Assembly (NCBI RefSeq): GCF_009764265.1
Contig: NZ_RWIR01000016.1
Span: 104,070-168,069, forward strand
Length of the DNA: 64,000 bases
Direction: 5' to 3'
Origin: Pseudomonas sp. PB101
GTDB taxonomy: Bacteria; Pseudomonadota; Gammaproteobacteria; Pseudomonadales; Pseudomonadaceae
Part shown: piece by piece, positions 17,936 through 27,765 of the stretch
Position numbering within the stretch: the first letter of the stretch is position 1
Layout of the letters: each line of letters begins with the position of its first letter
Translations under genes and position numbers: made by a program
Notes under the pieces: generated by a model
The model's database searches: none
What the model was told of the DNA's origin: nothing
What the model saw: only the letters and a program-made list of their open reading frames with translations

Positions 17936-18799
17936 TCAGGCCGGCGCCATTTCCTGTGCCAACCCCAGAAACGCCGCCGGCAGCCGCGCGTTTTTGCGCT
18001 CCTTGAGGCAGTACAGGTACTCGGGAATCTGCGGCGCATTCTCAATGGTCAGCACCCGCAGTTGCGGATCGTGGGGCACTTCCTGACGGGCAATGATGCT
18101 GATGCCGATGTTGCGCAGCACCGCCTCGCGGATCGATTCGCGGCTGCCGATCTCCAGCAGCGGGCCGAAACTCACGCCGGCACTGGCCAACAACTCTTCG
18201 GTCAGGCGGCGGGTGGTCGAGCCCGGTTCGCGCATCAGCAGGGTATGCCCGGCCAACGCGCTGAGCGGCACATGATCGTGAACCGCCAGCGGATGATTAC
18301 GATGCACCGCCAGCACCAGCGGATCGCTGCCCAGCACCCGGCGAATCAACCGCGCATCATCGAGCAATTGCGAGGACGCCGCGACATCGACCCGGTAATC
18401 CTCCAGCGCTTCGAGCACCTGCTGGGAATTGCCGATTTCCACCGACACTTCGACCTGCGGCAGTCGCTCGCGGAAAGTCTTCACCAGGTCGAGGATGTAA
18501 TACGGCGCCGTGGCGGCAATGCGCAACGTGCCCTGGACCTGGCCGCAGTTACGCAGGAAAAACTCGATGTCGGCTTCCTGCTGCATCAGTGCCTTGACCA
18601 TCGGCAGCAGGCGCGCGCCCTCCTCGCTGACACTGAGGCGCCGACCGCCACGGTAGAACAGCTCGACCGCATACTGACTTTCGAGGTTACGTATCTGCGT
18701 CGTCACCGTCGGCTGGCTCAGGCCAAGCTTTTTGGCCGCCTGGGTAATGCTGCCCAGGCGGGCCACCATGTAAAACGCCTTCAGCTCGGCACTCAGCAC
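17936..18799 (-). CDS. LysR regulator of aminoethylphosphonate catabolism
   Basis: A 287-residue LTTR. The N-terminal winged helix spans residues 1-60 (LKAFYMVARLGSITQAAKKLGLSQPTVTTQIRNLE), followed by a co-inducer domain. It resembles the aminoethylphosphonate-associated LysR family (TIGR03339 as remembered). Its position immediately upstream of phnT supports the role. Only 16 bases separate its start from the cadA stop on the same strand, so its promoter must lie within cadA or it is partly expressed by read-through from the metal-inducible cadA transcript. Confidence 0.87.
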   Translation of the reverse strand: MLSAELKAFYMVARLGSITQAAKKLGLSQPTVTTQIRNLESQYAVELFYRGGRRLSVSEEGARLLPMVKALMQQEADIEFFLRNCGQVQGTLRIAATAPYYILDLVKTFRERLPQVEVSVEIGNSQQVLEALEDYRVDVAASSQLLDDARLIRRVLGSDPLVLAVHRNHPLAVHDHVPLSALAGHTLLMREPGSTTRRLTEELLASAGVSFGPLLEIGSRESIREAVLRNIGISIIARQEVPHDPQLRVLTIENAPQIPEYLYCLKERKNARLPAAFLGLAQEMAPA

Positions 18800-18815
18800 A
18801 ACCGCCCCTCATCCT

Positions 18816-21077
18816 TTACTTGCGCAACAGGCGCAAACCGTTGAACACCACCAGCAAACTCACGCCCATGTCGGCGAACACTGCCATCCACATGGTAGCG
18901 ACCCCGGCGAAGGTTACCCCAAGAAAGATCGCCTTGATGACCAGAGCCAGGGCGATGTTCTGCTTGAGAATGATCGAAGTCTGCCGCGACAGTTGAATGA
19001 ATGCGGGAATCTTGCGCAGATCGTCGTCCATCAGGGCGACATCGGCCGTTTCGATCGCGGTATCGGTACCTGCGGCAGCCATGGCGAAACCGATCTCGGA
19101 ACGCGCCAGTGCCGGGGCATCGTTGATGCCGTCACCGACCATGCCGACACGGTGCCCTTGGGCGTAAAGCGCCTCGATAGCCTGCAACTTGTCACCCGGC
19201 AACAAATCACCCTTGGCATCGTCGATACCGACTTGCGCGGCAATGGCTTGCGCGGTGTGGACGTTATCGCCGGTGAGCATCAGCGTCTTGATGCCCAGGT
19301 CATGCAACTGCCGGATAGCCTCGCGGCTCGATTCCTTCACCGTGTCCGCCACGGCGAACAGCGCCAATGGGCCGGACGAATCAAGCAGCAGCACCACCGA
19401 CTTGCCCTGTTTTTCCAGGGCAAACAGCTTTTCTTCCAGTGCGGGCGAACACAGGCCCAGATCCTCTACCAAACGATGGTTGCCCAGATGGTAGAGCTGG
19501 CCGTTGATCTCGCCGCGCACACCGCGCCCGCCCAGCGCTTCGAAGTTATCCACAATCAGTGGCGGGGTTTGTTTATCCACAGCGGCCTTGGCGATGGCCA
19601 GCGATACCGGGTGATCCGAGCGCCCGGCCAGGGCGGCGGCAATGGCAGGCGCCGACTCATCGGCGGTCGGGTCCAGCGACAGGAAATCAGTCTGCACCGG
19701 CTTGCCATGGGTGATGGTGCCGGTCTTGTCCAGGGCCAGGTAGTCGAGCTTGTAACCGCCCTCCAGATAGACGCCGCCCTTGACCAGGATGCCTTTGCGC
19801 GCCGCCGCCGCGAGGCCGCTGACGATGGTCACCGGCGTGGAAATCACCAGCGCACACGGGCAGGCCACCACCAGCAGCACCAGCGCCCGATAGATCCAGT
19901 CGAACCACAACGCACCCATGAACATGGGCGGAATCACCGCCACGGCCAGGGCCAGGACGAACACCGCCGGGGTGTAGATTTTCGAGAAGCTGTCGACGAA
20001 GCGCTGGGTCGGCGCCCGTGCCCCCTGGGCCTGCTCGACGGCGTGGATGATGCGCGCCAGGGTCGAGTTATCCGCCGCAGCGGTTACTTCAAATTCCAGT
20101 GAGCCAGCCTGATTGATGGTGCCGGCGAACACTTTGTCGCCGACGGTTTTCTCCACCGGCAGGCTTTCACCGGTGATTGGCGCCTGATCGATGGTCGAGC
20201 GGCCGGACAGCACTTCGCCGTCCAGGCCGATGCGCTCACCGGGACGGATCCGTACCCGCGCGCCGAGCCCGATGGTTTTGACGTCCTGTTCAAGCCAGCT
20301 CCCGTCAGCCTGTAACACCGTTGCCGTGTCCGGGGTCATCTGCATCAGGCCGCTGATGGCATTGCGCGCACGGTCGAGGGACCGGGCCTCGATCAACTCG
20401 GCCACGGTGAACAGGAACATCACCATTGCCGCTTCCGGCCACTGGCCGATCAGCACCGCGCCGGTCACGGCTATGCTCATCAGCGCGTTGATGTTCAGGT
20501 TGCGGTTCTTGAGGGCGATCCAGCCTTTTTTGTAGGTACCGAGGCCACCGCTGAGGATCGATACCAGCGCGATGATCGCCACCACCCAGTTCGGTGCGGA
20601 AGCGGTGAAGTGGATGACCTCAGCCAGCAATGCACCAACACCGGACAACGCCAAAGGCCACCACGGCTTGTTCCGGGGCACCGGCGTCGGGGTTTCAGCC
20701 CCCTGATCCATAGGCTCGGCATGCATGCCAAGGGACTTGATGGCCTCGACGATCGGCTCGATACCAGGCAAATCGTGGGTTACGCCCAGCACACGATTAA
20801 TCAGATTGAACTCGAGCTGCTGCACGCCGGTCATCTTGCTGAGCTTATTCTGGATCAGCGTCTGCTCGGTCGGGCAGTCCATCGCTTCAATGCGAAAGTT
20901 GCTCAGCCTGGCCCCGTTCGTCGGCGCTTCGCTCAGCTTTACGATCGCTGGCGCCGTCGCACTGGATGAACAGCAGGAGTCGCCGTGACCGCCGTGGCCG
21001 TGTTTTTGCACGGGTTTGAGCTTGTGGCTGTGCTCGTGTTCAGCCCCGGGTTTGTGGGAGTGCAGGGAATCGCTCAT
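18816..21077 (-). CDS. cadA: Zn/Cd/Pb-exporting P1B-type ATPase
   Basis: A 753-residue metal ATPase. The N-terminus is His/Cys-rich (several His pairs and a CC at residues 5-38), followed by an HMA domain whose motif is MDCPTEQ. The CPC translocation motif is in VACPCALVIS, the phosphorylation site is DKTGT and the hinge is GDGINDAPALA. These features place it in the Zn2+/Cd2+/Pb2+ class of the inner membrane. It is divergent from cadR with a MerR-type promoter between them. Possible read-through into the phosphonate LysR gene is noted there. Confidence 0.93.
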   Translation of the reverse strand: MSDSLHSHKPGAEHEHSHKLKPVQKHGHGGHGDSCCSSSATAPAIVKLSEAPTNGARLSNFRIEAMDCPTEQTLIQNKLSKMTGVQQLEFNLINRVLGVTHDLPGIEPIVEAIKSLGMHAEPMDQGAETPTPVPRNKPWWPLALSGVGALLAEVIHFTASAPNWVVAIIALVSILSGGLGTYKKGWIALKNRNLNINALMSIAVTGAVLIGQWPEAAMVMFLFTVAELIEARSLDRARNAISGLMQMTPDTATVLQADGSWLEQDVKTIGLGARVRIRPGERIGLDGEVLSGRSTIDQAPITGESLPVEKTVGDKVFAGTINQAGSLEFEVTAAADNSTLARIIHAVEQAQGARAPTQRFVDSFSKIYTPAVFVLALAVAVIPPMFMGALWFDWIYRALVLLVVACPCALVISTPVTIVSGLAAAARKGILVKGGVYLEGGYKLDYLALDKTGTITHGKPVQTDFLSLDPTADESAPAIAAALAGRSDHPVSLAIAKAAVDKQTPPLIVDNFEALGGRGVRGEINGQLYHLGNHRLVEDLGLCSPALEEKLFALEKQGKSVVLLLDSSGPLALFAVADTVKESSREAIRQLHDLGIKTLMLTGDNVHTAQAIAAQVGIDDAKGDLLPGDKLQAIEALYAQGHRVGMVGDGINDAPALARSEIGFAMAAAGTDTAIETADVALMDDDLRKIPAFIQLSRQTSIILKQNIALALVIKAIFLGVTFAGVATMWMAVFADMGVSLLVVFNGLRLLRK

Positions 21078-21107
21078 TGGTTGCGTCCATAAGAGTGCCT
21101 GTTGCCA

Positions 21108-21138
21108 AGTAAAGACCCTGTAGCCACTATAGGGTCAA
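21108..21138 (-). promoter_or_regulatory. cadA promoter with CadR operator
   Basis: Reading on the minus strand, TTGACC (21133-21138) and TTTACT (21108-21113) are separated by 19 bases. The spacer is the dyad ACCCTATAG-TGG-CTACAGGGT. The over-long spacer with a central dyad is the standard MerR-family design, in which metal-bound regulator realigns the promoter elements. It lies about 30 bases upstream of the cadA start. Confidence 0.8.
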
Positions 21139-21170
21139 GCACCCATTTTGGAGATTTGGAGATTGTCGTC

Positions 21171-21620
21171 ATGAAGATTGGAGAATTGGCGAAGCTCACG
21201 GACTGTGCCGTGGAAACTATCCGCTACTACGAGCGCGAAAACCTTCTGCCGGAGCCGGCCCGCAGTGACGGCAATTATCGCGTCTACACCCAGGCACACG
21301 CCGAGCGCCTGACCTTCATCCGCAACTGTCGCACCCTGGACATGACGCTCGAGGAAATCCGCAGTCTGCTGGCGTTTCGCGACAGTCCGCAGGACCAGTG
21401 CGAAAGCGTCAACGCGCTGATCGACGAGCACATCCATCACGTCAAGGCGCGGATCGACGGCTTGCTGGCCTTGCAGACACAACTGCTCGACCTGCGCCAA
21501 CGCTGTGGAGAAGGGCCGGATGTCGATCAATGCGGGATTTTGCAACGCCTGGAAGTGAGTGGCGGGGTTGTGGCGCCGGAGGTGGAGCATTCTCATGTTG
21601 GCCGTAGTCACGGCCACTGA
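21171..21620 (+). CDS. cadR: MerR-family heavy-metal regulator CadR
   Basis: A 149-residue protein with an N-terminal MerR winged helix (MKIGELAKLTDCAVETIRYYERENLL), a long dimerisation helix and metal-binding cysteines C77, C112 and C121. The His-rich tail (EHSHVGRSHGH) is like CadR of P. putida. Starting at 21171 matches the family N-terminus. An upstream ATG at 21102 would place 23 extra residues over the cadA promoter and is rejected. It represses, and with Cd/Zn/Pb activates, the divergent cadA promoter. Confidence 0.92.
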   Translation: MKIGELAKLTDCAVETIRYYERENLLPEPARSDGNYRVYTQAHAERLTFIRNCRTLDMTLEEIRSLLAFRDSPQDQCESVNALIDEHIHHVKARIDGLLALQTQLLDLRQRCGEGPDVDQCGILQRLEVSGGVVAPEVEHSHVGRSHGH

Positions 21621-21635
21621 AAACTACACAAAACC

Positions 21636-21727
21636 CTGTGGGAGCGAGCTTGCTCGCGATGGCGGCGGCACATTCAACATTGATGTGACTGACAAACCGC
21701 TATCGCGAGCAAGCTCGCTCCCACAGG
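21636..21727. repeat. BIME between cadR and thyA
   Basis: Inverted REPs with GCGAGCAAGCTCGC cores sit at 21636-21662 and 21699-21727. The spacer contains CAACATTGATGTGACTGACA, related to the spacers at 34261 and 39131. The genes on either side are convergent. Confidence 0.85.
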
Positions 21728-21742
21728 GTCGGTGGTGGTTTT

Positions 21743-22714
21743 TTAGACCGCCATCGGCGCGGTCATCGGCGCGTGGTGCTCGTAGCCTTCCAGGGAGAAA
21801 TCACCCGGCTCCACCAGCTCCAGCCACTCCGGCTGATACACGCCAGTCTTGGCAAACTCCGGCACGCGGTCGGAAATCACCAGTTTCGGCATCGGGAACG
21901 GCTCGCGCTTGAGCTGTTCGTTGAGCATGTCCAGGTGGTTTTCGTAGACGTGGGCGTCACCGATGAAATAGGTGAACCAGCGCGGCGTGTAGCCGGTCAG
22001 GCGACCGATCAGGCTCAGCAGCGCCGCCCCTTCGGTGAGGTTGAACGGCGTGCCCAGACCCAGGTCGTTGGAACGGATGTAGAGGGTCAAGGAGATCTCT
22101 TGGGTCTCGACATTCGGGTGGAACTGGTACAGCAGGTGGCACGGCGGCAGGGCCATTTCATCAAGCTGGGCGCAGTTCCAGCCGTGGAACAGGATGCGCC
22201 GGCTGCCCGGGTCCTTGATGATGGTGTCGACGCACTGGCGGACCTGGTCGATGGCCTTGTACAGCACCACGTAGGCCTGACCGTCTTCCTCGCCTTCGGC
22301 AATCTGCCGGTAGCCTTGCGCCAGGGTCTGCTCGATAGCGGCCGGATTGCTCAGCGGGATCTGCTTGTACGCTGGCCATTTGCGCCATTGCACGCCGTAG
22401 ATCTCGCCGAGGTCGTCTTCGCCCTGACGGAACGGGTTGGCCAGCCACTGGGCGTTTTCGTTGGCGTTCTGGTCCCAGACCTTGCATCCAAGGGCGCGGA
22501 ATTCGGCGGCGTTGTTCACGCCACGCAGGAATCCGCACATTTCGCCGATAGCCGATTTGAAGGCCATCTTGCGCGTGGTGATCGCCGGGAAACCTTCCTT
22601 CAGGTCGTAACGCAGCATCGCACCGGGAAAGCTGATGGTGTTCACGCCGGTACGGTTGGCCTGTTTGGTGCCGTTCTTGATGACGTGGGCGACCAGTTCG
22701 AGATATTGCTTCAT
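21743..22714 (-). CDS. thyA: Thymidylate synthase
   Basis: ThyA methylates dUMP to dTMP with methylene-tetrahydrofolate. The catalytic cysteine is C192 in [13 protein letters not shown]. The folate and dUMP sites ([21 protein letters not shown] and [14 protein letters not shown]) are present. At 323 residues it is the longer Pseudomonas form with an insertion near 120-165, compared with 264 in E. coli. It lies 49 bases downstream of lgt on the same strand, the arrangement usual in proteobacteria. Confidence 0.95.
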   Translation of the reverse strand: MKQYLELVAHVIKNGTKQANRTGVNTISFPGAMLRYDLKEGFPAITTRKMAFKSAIGEMCGFLRGVNNAAEFRALGCKVWDQNANENAQWLANPFRQGEDDLGEIYGVQWRKWPAYKQIPLSNPAAIEQTLAQGYRQIAEGEEDGQAYVVLYKAIDQVRQCVDTIIKDPGSRRILFHGWNCAQLDEMALPPCHLLYQFHPNVETQEISLTLYIRSNDLGLGTPFNLTEGAALLSLIGRLTGYTPRWFTYFIGDAHVYENHLDMLNEQLKREPFPMPKLVISDRVPEFAKTGVYQPEWLELVEPGDFSLEGYEHHAPMTAPMAV

Positions 22715-22763
22715 GAATTACCTGTGTCCTTGAACCCGCAACCATCGCTGCGGGGTTCGAATT

Positions 22764-23576
22764 TTATACAGCTGCCGCTGGAGTCGCCGGGGCGCGGTGA
22801 TACGCCAGCCAGATCAGGAACAGACCGCCGAGGATCATCGGCACGCACAGCACCTGGCCCATGGTCAGCCAGTTCCAGGCCAGATAGCCCAGCTGCGCGT
22901 CCGGTACACGGACGAATTCGACGATGAAACGGAAGATGCCGTAGAACAGCGCGAACATCCCAGAGACCGCCATGGTCGGCCGCGGCTTGCGCGAGAACAG
23001 CCAGAGGATCAGGAACAGCGCCACGCCTTCGAGGGCGAACTGGTACAGCTGCGACGGGTGACGCGCCAGTTGCGCCGGATCGCTGAACGGCGGGAAGACC
23101 ATCGCCCACGGCACGTCGGTCGGCTTGCCCCACAGCTCGGCGTTGATGAAGTTGCCGATACGCCCGGCGCCCAGGCCAATCGGCACCATCGGCGCGACGA
23201 AATCCATCAGCTGGAAGAACGACTTGTTGTTCTTTTTACCGAACCACAACGCCGCCAGCATCACGCCGATGAAACCGCCGTGGAACGACATGCCGCCTTT
23301 CCACACTTCGAAAATCAGCGTCGGGTTGGCGAGGTAGGCATGCAGATCGTAGAACAACACATAACCCAGGCGCCCGCCGACGATCACCCCCATCGACATC
23401 CAGAACACCATGTCGGAGAGTTTCTCTTTGGTCCAGGTCGGGTCGAAGCGGTTCAAGCGGCGAGAGGCCAGCAGCCAGGCGCCGCCGATACCGATCAGGT
23501 ACATCAGACCGTACCAGTGGATTTTCAGCGGACCGATGGCCAGGGCCACCGGGTCGATCTGCGGGTAAGGCAGCAT
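22764..23576 (-). CDS. lgt: Prolipoprotein diacylglyceryl transferase
   Basis: Lgt transfers diacylglycerol from phosphatidylglycerol to the lipobox cysteine of prolipoproteins in the inner membrane. It has 270 residues with about seven membrane segments. The Lgt signature [15 protein letters not shown] and the catalytic-site segment [11 protein letters not shown] are visible. It is followed by thyA in a likely operon. The start [24 protein letters not shown] is the family N-terminus. Confidence 0.95.
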   Translation of the reverse strand: MLPYPQIDPVALAIGPLKIHWYGLMYLIGIGGAWLLASRRLNRFDPTWTKEKLSDMVFWMSMGVIVGGRLGYVLFYDLHAYLANPTLIFEVWKGGMSFHGGFIGVMLAALWFGKKNNKSFFQLMDFVAPMVPIGLGAGRIGNFINAELWGKPTDVPWAMVFPPFSDPAQLARHPSQLYQFALEGVALFLILWLFSRKPRPTMAVSGMFALFYGIFRFIVEFVRVPDAQLGYLAWNWLTMGQVLCVPMILGGLFLIWLAYHRAPATPAAAV

Positions 23577-23673
23577 TGCGACTCCTCGTTAGAGTTCAAA
23601 TCTTAAAAATTCCCGGGCGACGCTGCCACCTCAGGATTAAGCCAGGATTGCGCTGTGCGTCAGAGCAGATGCT

Positions 23674-24456
23674 TCAGACTAGAAAGTTCAGGCCGACGCA
23701 GAACAGCAAAGCGGCAAACAGCCGTTTCAGCAACTTCGGCGACAAGCTGTGGGCCAATCGCGCACCCAAACGGGCGAACACCATGCTGGTCAGGGCAATG
23801 CCCAGCAACGCCGGCAAATAAATGAAGCCGAGACTATGGGCCGGGAGCAACGGATCGTGCCAGCCCAGAATCATGAAACTTAACGCACTGGCCAGGGCGA
23901 TCGGCAGCCCGCAGGCCGATGAAGTGGCCACGGCTTGCTGCATCGGCACGCTGCGCCAGGTCAGGAACGGCACGGTCAACGAACCGCCGCCAATGCCGAA
24001 AATCGCCGAAGCCCAGCCAATCACGCTGCCGGCCACGGTCAGACCGAGTTTGCCCGGCACGGTTCGGCTGGCCTTGGGTTTGACCTCCAGCGCCAGCTGA
24101 GCGGCGATCACCAGGGCGAATACACCTATGAGTTTCTGCAGGTTGGGGCCGGAAATCGCTTCCGCCGTCAGCGCGCCGAACCCGGCACCGACCAGAATGC
24201 CGACGGTCATCCACATGAAGATTGGCCAACGCACGGCGCCACGGCGGTGATGTTCGCGTACCGCGTTGACCGAGGTAAAGATGATCGTCGCCAGGGACGT
24301 TCCCACTGCCAGGTGCGTGAGGATCGATGGATCGAACCCCTGGGCCTTGAAGCTGAACACCAGCACCGGGACGATGATGATCCCGCCGCCCACGCCAAAC
24401 AGCCCGGCGAGTACACCCGCACAGGCGCCGAGCGCCAGATAGAGCAGAAATTCCAT
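23674..24456 (-). CDS. TSUP-family (TauE/SafE) membrane transporter
   Basis: A 260-residue protein with two TauE repeats of about four helices each and the GLFGVGGGIIIVPVLV signature at residues 19-34, repeated as AIFGIGGGSLTVPFLTW in the second half. Family members move sulfonates, sulfite or other small organic anions across the inner membrane. The substrate here is not deducible. I used the ATG at 24456; an upstream frame to 24576 lacks a membrane start. It precedes lgt and thyA on the same strand with a 97-base gap. Confidence 0.88.
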   Translation of the reverse strand: MEFLLYLALGACAGVLAGLFGVGGGIIIVPVLVFSFKAQGFDPSILTHLAVGTSLATIIFTSVNAVREHHRRGAVRWPIFMWMTVGILVGAGFGALTAEAISGPNLQKLIGVFALVIAAQLALEVKPKASRTVPGKLGLTVAGSVIGWASAIFGIGGGSLTVPFLTWRSVPMQQAVATSSACGLPIALASALSFMILGWHDPLLPAHSLGFIYLPALLGIALTSMVFARLGARLAHSLSPKLLKRLFAALLFCVGLNFLV

Positions 24457-24590
24457 GGTCGTCTCGCCCGCATCCCCAAAACCGGAGCGGCATGGTAACG
24501 GATGCATGGCCTCAAGCTCCACTGTGCAAGGCGATGGATCGATGAGCGATGTCTGCGTAGAGTGGGCAAAAAACACACAAGGACAACCTT

Positions 24591-25337
24591 ATGTGCCTGA
24601 TTGTTTTTGCCTGGCGCCCGGGTCATGCCCAGCCGCTGGTCGTGGCGGCCAATCGCGATGAGTTCTACGCCCGCCCCAGCCTGCCCCTGGCGCCATGGCC
24701 TGAAGCGCCGCACGTGCATGCAGGGCGCGACCTCGAGGCCGGCGGCACCTGGCTCGGCGTCGGTGCCAACGGACGTTTTGCGGCGCTGACCAACATCCGC
24801 GATCCTCATCGACCGCCAGGGCGCAAGTCTCGTGGCGAGCTGGTTGCGCGGTTTCTCAGCGGAAAACTGCCGATTGATGACTATTTAGCCGAGGTTATCG
24901 ACGGTTCGCTGGAATATGGCGGCTTCAACCTGCTGGTCGGCAATGCCAACGAACTCTGGCATTTCAATCAACGGGAATCGGAGGCGGTGATGTTGGCCCC
25001 GGGGGTCTACGGCTTATCCAATGCCGGGCTGGATACGCCGTGGCCGAAACTGCTCAAAGCCAAGGCAGCGTTGAGCGAGGTGCTGGATGATCCGCAGCCT
25101 CAGGCGCTGCTGGCGTTATTGAGCGATGCGCAGACCGCACCGCTTGCCGAGTTGCCGGATACCGGAGTGGGGCTGGCCACCGAGACGCTGCTGTCGAGCG
25201 TGTTCATTGCCAGCCAGAGTTACGGAACCCGGGCGAGCACGGCGTTGATTGTGCAGCCGGATGGTTCACGGCATTTGGTCGAAAGGAGTTTCGGGCCGTT
25301 TGGTGGGCATCTGGGAGAGGTAGATATTTTGGTTTAG
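24591..25337 (+). CDS. NRDE (TANGO2-like) family protein
   Basis: A 248-residue protein starting with Cys-2 (MCLIVFAWRPGHAQPLVVAANRDE), the family hallmark, with NRDE at 21-24 and GGTWLGVGANGRFAALTN shortly after. The N-terminal cysteine and fold suggest an Ntn-hydrolase-like arrangement. The biochemical role is unsettled; eukaryotic TANGO2 has been linked to heme and lipid handling. It stands alone and divergent from the TSUP gene. Confidence 0.88.
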   Translation: MCLIVFAWRPGHAQPLVVAANRDEFYARPSLPLAPWPEAPHVHAGRDLEAGGTWLGVGANGRFAALTNIRDPHRPPGRKSRGELVARFLSGKLPIDDYLAEVIDGSLEYGGFNLLVGNANELWHFNQRESEAVMLAPGVYGLSNAGLDTPWPKLLKAKAALSEVLDDPQPQALLALLSDAQTAPLAELPDTGVGLATETLLSSVFIASQSYGTRASTALIVQPDGSRHLVERSFGPFGGHLGEVDILV

Positions 25338-25356
25338 GCGGCGACCGGGCTGACGC

Positions 25357-25449
25357 CATCGCGGGCAAGCCCGCTCCCACAGTGATCGTTGGTGAATACA
25401 AATTTTGTGAACACCAGAGAAACCTGTGGGAGCGGGCTTGCCCGCGATT
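25357..25449. repeat. BIME between the NRDE gene and ptsP
   Basis: Inverted GCGGGCAAGCCCGC REPs sit at 25357-25381 and 25424-25449. The spacer includes TTTTGTGAACACCAGAG, shared with the BIME at 45468. The flanking genes are convergent. Confidence 0.85.
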
Positions 25450-25463
25450 GGGGCGCCGCAATA

Positions 25464-27743
25464 CTAGAGGGCCTTGACCGCAGCCGGATTGATCATCCGC
25501 GCCAATCCAAGGTTCTTCAGCGCCAGTTGCAACGAGCTGTGGATAACCTGCGGGTTGTCGATGGTCATCAGTTCGGCCAGCAGCTCCTTGGCCTTGCTCA
25601 GGTTGATCTGGCGCAGCATCCACTTCACCTTCGGCAAGTTGGTGGCGTTCATCGACAGGCTGTCGAAACCCATCGCCATCAACAGCACGGCGGCTGCCGG
25701 GTCACCGGCCATTTCACCGCAGATGCTCACCGGCTTGCCTTCGGCATGGGCATCGCGCACTACGGCCTGCAAGGCTTGCAGCACCGCCGGGTGCAGGTAG
25801 TCGTAAAGGTCGGCCACCCTCGGGTTGTTGCGATCAACGGCCAGCAAGTACTGGGTCAGGTCGTTGGAACCGACCGAAAGGAAGTCCACTTGCCGCGCCA
25901 GTTCCTTGGTCTGATACACCGCTGCCGGAATCTCGATCATCACGCCGATCGGCGGCATAGGCACGTCGCAGCCCTCGTCACGCACTTCGCCCCACGCACG
26001 GTGGATCAGGTGCAGGGCTTCTTCCAGTTCGTGAGTGCCGGAGATCATCGGCAGCAGAATCCGCAGGTTGTTCAAGCCTTCGCTGGCCTTGAGCATGGCC
26101 CGGGTCTGCACCAGGAAGATTTCCGGGTGGTCGAGGGTGACACGAATACCGCGCCAGCCGAGGAACGGGTTGTCTTCCTTGATCGGGAAGTACGACAGCG
26201 ATTTGTCGCCGCCGATGTCCAGGCTACGCATGGTCACCGGTTGCGGGTGGAATGCGGCGAGTTGCTCGCGGTAGATCGCCAGTTGTTCCTTTTCGCTCGG
26301 GAACCGCTGGTTGATCATGAACGGTACTTCGGTGCGGTACAGACCGACGCCTTCGGCGCCGCGTTTCTGTGCTCGCGCCACATCCGCCAACAGGCCGGTG
26401 TTGACCCACAGCGGCATGCGGTGGCCATCGACCGTGACACACGGCAGATCGCGTAGCGCATCGAGCCCCAGGGCCAGTTGTTTCTCTTCCTCGACCACCT
26501 CGGCGAACTGCTTGCGCAGCACCTCGCTGGGGTTGGTGTAGACCTCGCCGCGATGACCGTCGACGATCATGCCGATGCCATCGACCTTGGAATACGGCAG
26601 GTCGACCAGGCCCATCACGGTCGGGATGCCCATGGCCCGGGCAAGGATCGCGACGTGGGAGTTGCCCGAGCCGAGTACCGAGACCAGGCCCACCAGCTTG
26701 CTTTCAGGCACCTCGCCGAGCATCGCCGGCGTCAGTTCCTCGCTGACCAGGATGGTGTTGTCCGGGTAGACCAGCGTTTGCTGGCGCTCTTCCTGCAAGT
26801 AGGCGAGCAGGCGGCGACCGAGGTCCTTGACGTCGGATGCACGCTCGCGCAGGTAAGCGTCGTCCATCAATTCGAAACGGTTGACGTGATCGGTGACCAC
26901 CTGACGCAAAGCGCCCTGTGCCCACTGGCCGGTCTTGATCACGGTGGTCACTTCGCTGCCCAGCGCCGCGTCGTCGAGCATCATCAGATAGACGTCGAAC
27001 AACGCCCGTTCTTCCGGGCGCAACTGAGTGGCGAGCTTGGCGGACAACGCGCGCATGTCCGCGCGCACACCTTCGATGGCGGTCTTGAACAGACCCAGTT
27101 CGGCCTCGATGTCGGTGATGGTCTTGTCGGGCACCACGTCCAGATCGGCCGGGGGCAGCATGACCACCGCCGTACCGACTGCCGCACCCGGCGAGCCCGG
27201 AACGCCGATGAACTTGGCTTCCTGGATGCCTTTGCCCTGACGACCGAGGCCACGGATCGAACCGGTGGCTTCGGCGTGGGCGATAACGCCGGCGAGCTGC
27301 GCACTCATGGTCACGAGGAAGGCTTCTTCACCTTCATCGAACTGGCGACGTTCCTTTTGCTGGATGACCAACACGCCGACGACCCGGCGGTGGTGAATGA
27401 TCGGCGCCCCGAGGAATGAAGCGAAGCGCTCTTCACCGGTCTCGGCGAAGTAGCGGTAGCGCGGGTGGTCCGCAGCGTTTTCGAGGTTCAGGGGTTCTTC
27501 GCGCGTACCGACCAGGCCAACCAGACCTTCGTTGGGTGCCATGCTGACCTTGCCGATCGAGCGCTTGTTCAAGCCCTCGGTGGCCATCAGCACGAAACGG
27601 TTGGACTCGGGGTCAAGCAGGTAGACCGAGCAAACCTGGCTGCCCATGGCCTCTTTGACGCGCAACACAATAATCCCCAACGCCGCCTTGAGATCCTTGG
27701 CGGAGTTAACTTCCTGGACGATCTTGCGCAGCGTATTGAGCAT
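25464..27743 (-). CDS. ptsP: PtsP, enzyme I of the nitrogen PTS (EI-Ntr)
   Basis: A 759-residue protein with an N-terminal GAF domain (about 1-150) fused to a full enzyme I. The phospho-accepting histidine is in the GSGNSHVAILARAMGIP segment. The PEP-binding barrel shows RSLDIGGDKSLSYFP, GSNDLTQYLLAVDR and the active-site cysteine in VSICGEMAGDP. It phosphorylates NPr (PtsO) and then PtsN, which signal nitrogen and potassium status and do not import sugars. It lies 22 bases after rppH in a conserved two-gene operon. Confidence 0.95.
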   Translation of the reverse strand: MLNTLRKIVQEVNSAKDLKAALGIIVLRVKEAMGSQVCSVYLLDPESNRFVLMATEGLNKRSIGKVSMAPNEGLVGLVGTREEPLNLENAADHPRYRYFAETGEERFASFLGAPIIHHRRVVGVLVIQQKERRQFDEGEEAFLVTMSAQLAGVIAHAEATGSIRGLGRQGKGIQEAKFIGVPGSPGAAVGTAVVMLPPADLDVVPDKTITDIEAELGLFKTAIEGVRADMRALSAKLATQLRPEERALFDVYLMMLDDAALGSEVTTVIKTGQWAQGALRQVVTDHVNRFELMDDAYLRERASDVKDLGRRLLAYLQEERQQTLVYPDNTILVSEELTPAMLGEVPESKLVGLVSVLGSGNSHVAILARAMGIPTVMGLVDLPYSKVDGIGMIVDGHRGEVYTNPSEVLRKQFAEVVEEEKQLALGLDALRDLPCVTVDGHRMPLWVNTGLLADVARAQKRGAEGVGLYRTEVPFMINQRFPSEKEQLAIYREQLAAFHPQPVTMRSLDIGGDKSLSYFPIKEDNPFLGWRGIRVTLDHPEIFLVQTRAMLKASEGLNNLRILLPMISGTHELEEALHLIHRAWGEVRDEGCDVPMPPIGVMIEIPAAVYQTKELARQVDFLSVGSNDLTQYLLAVDRNNPRVADLYDYLHPAVLQALQAVVRDAHAEGKPVSICGEMAGDPAAAVLLMAMGFDSLSMNATNLPKVKWMLRQINLSKAKELLAELMTIDNPQVIHSSLQLALKNLGLARMINPAAVKAL

Positions 27744-27765
27744 GGCTCGGGGTCGAACTCCGTCG

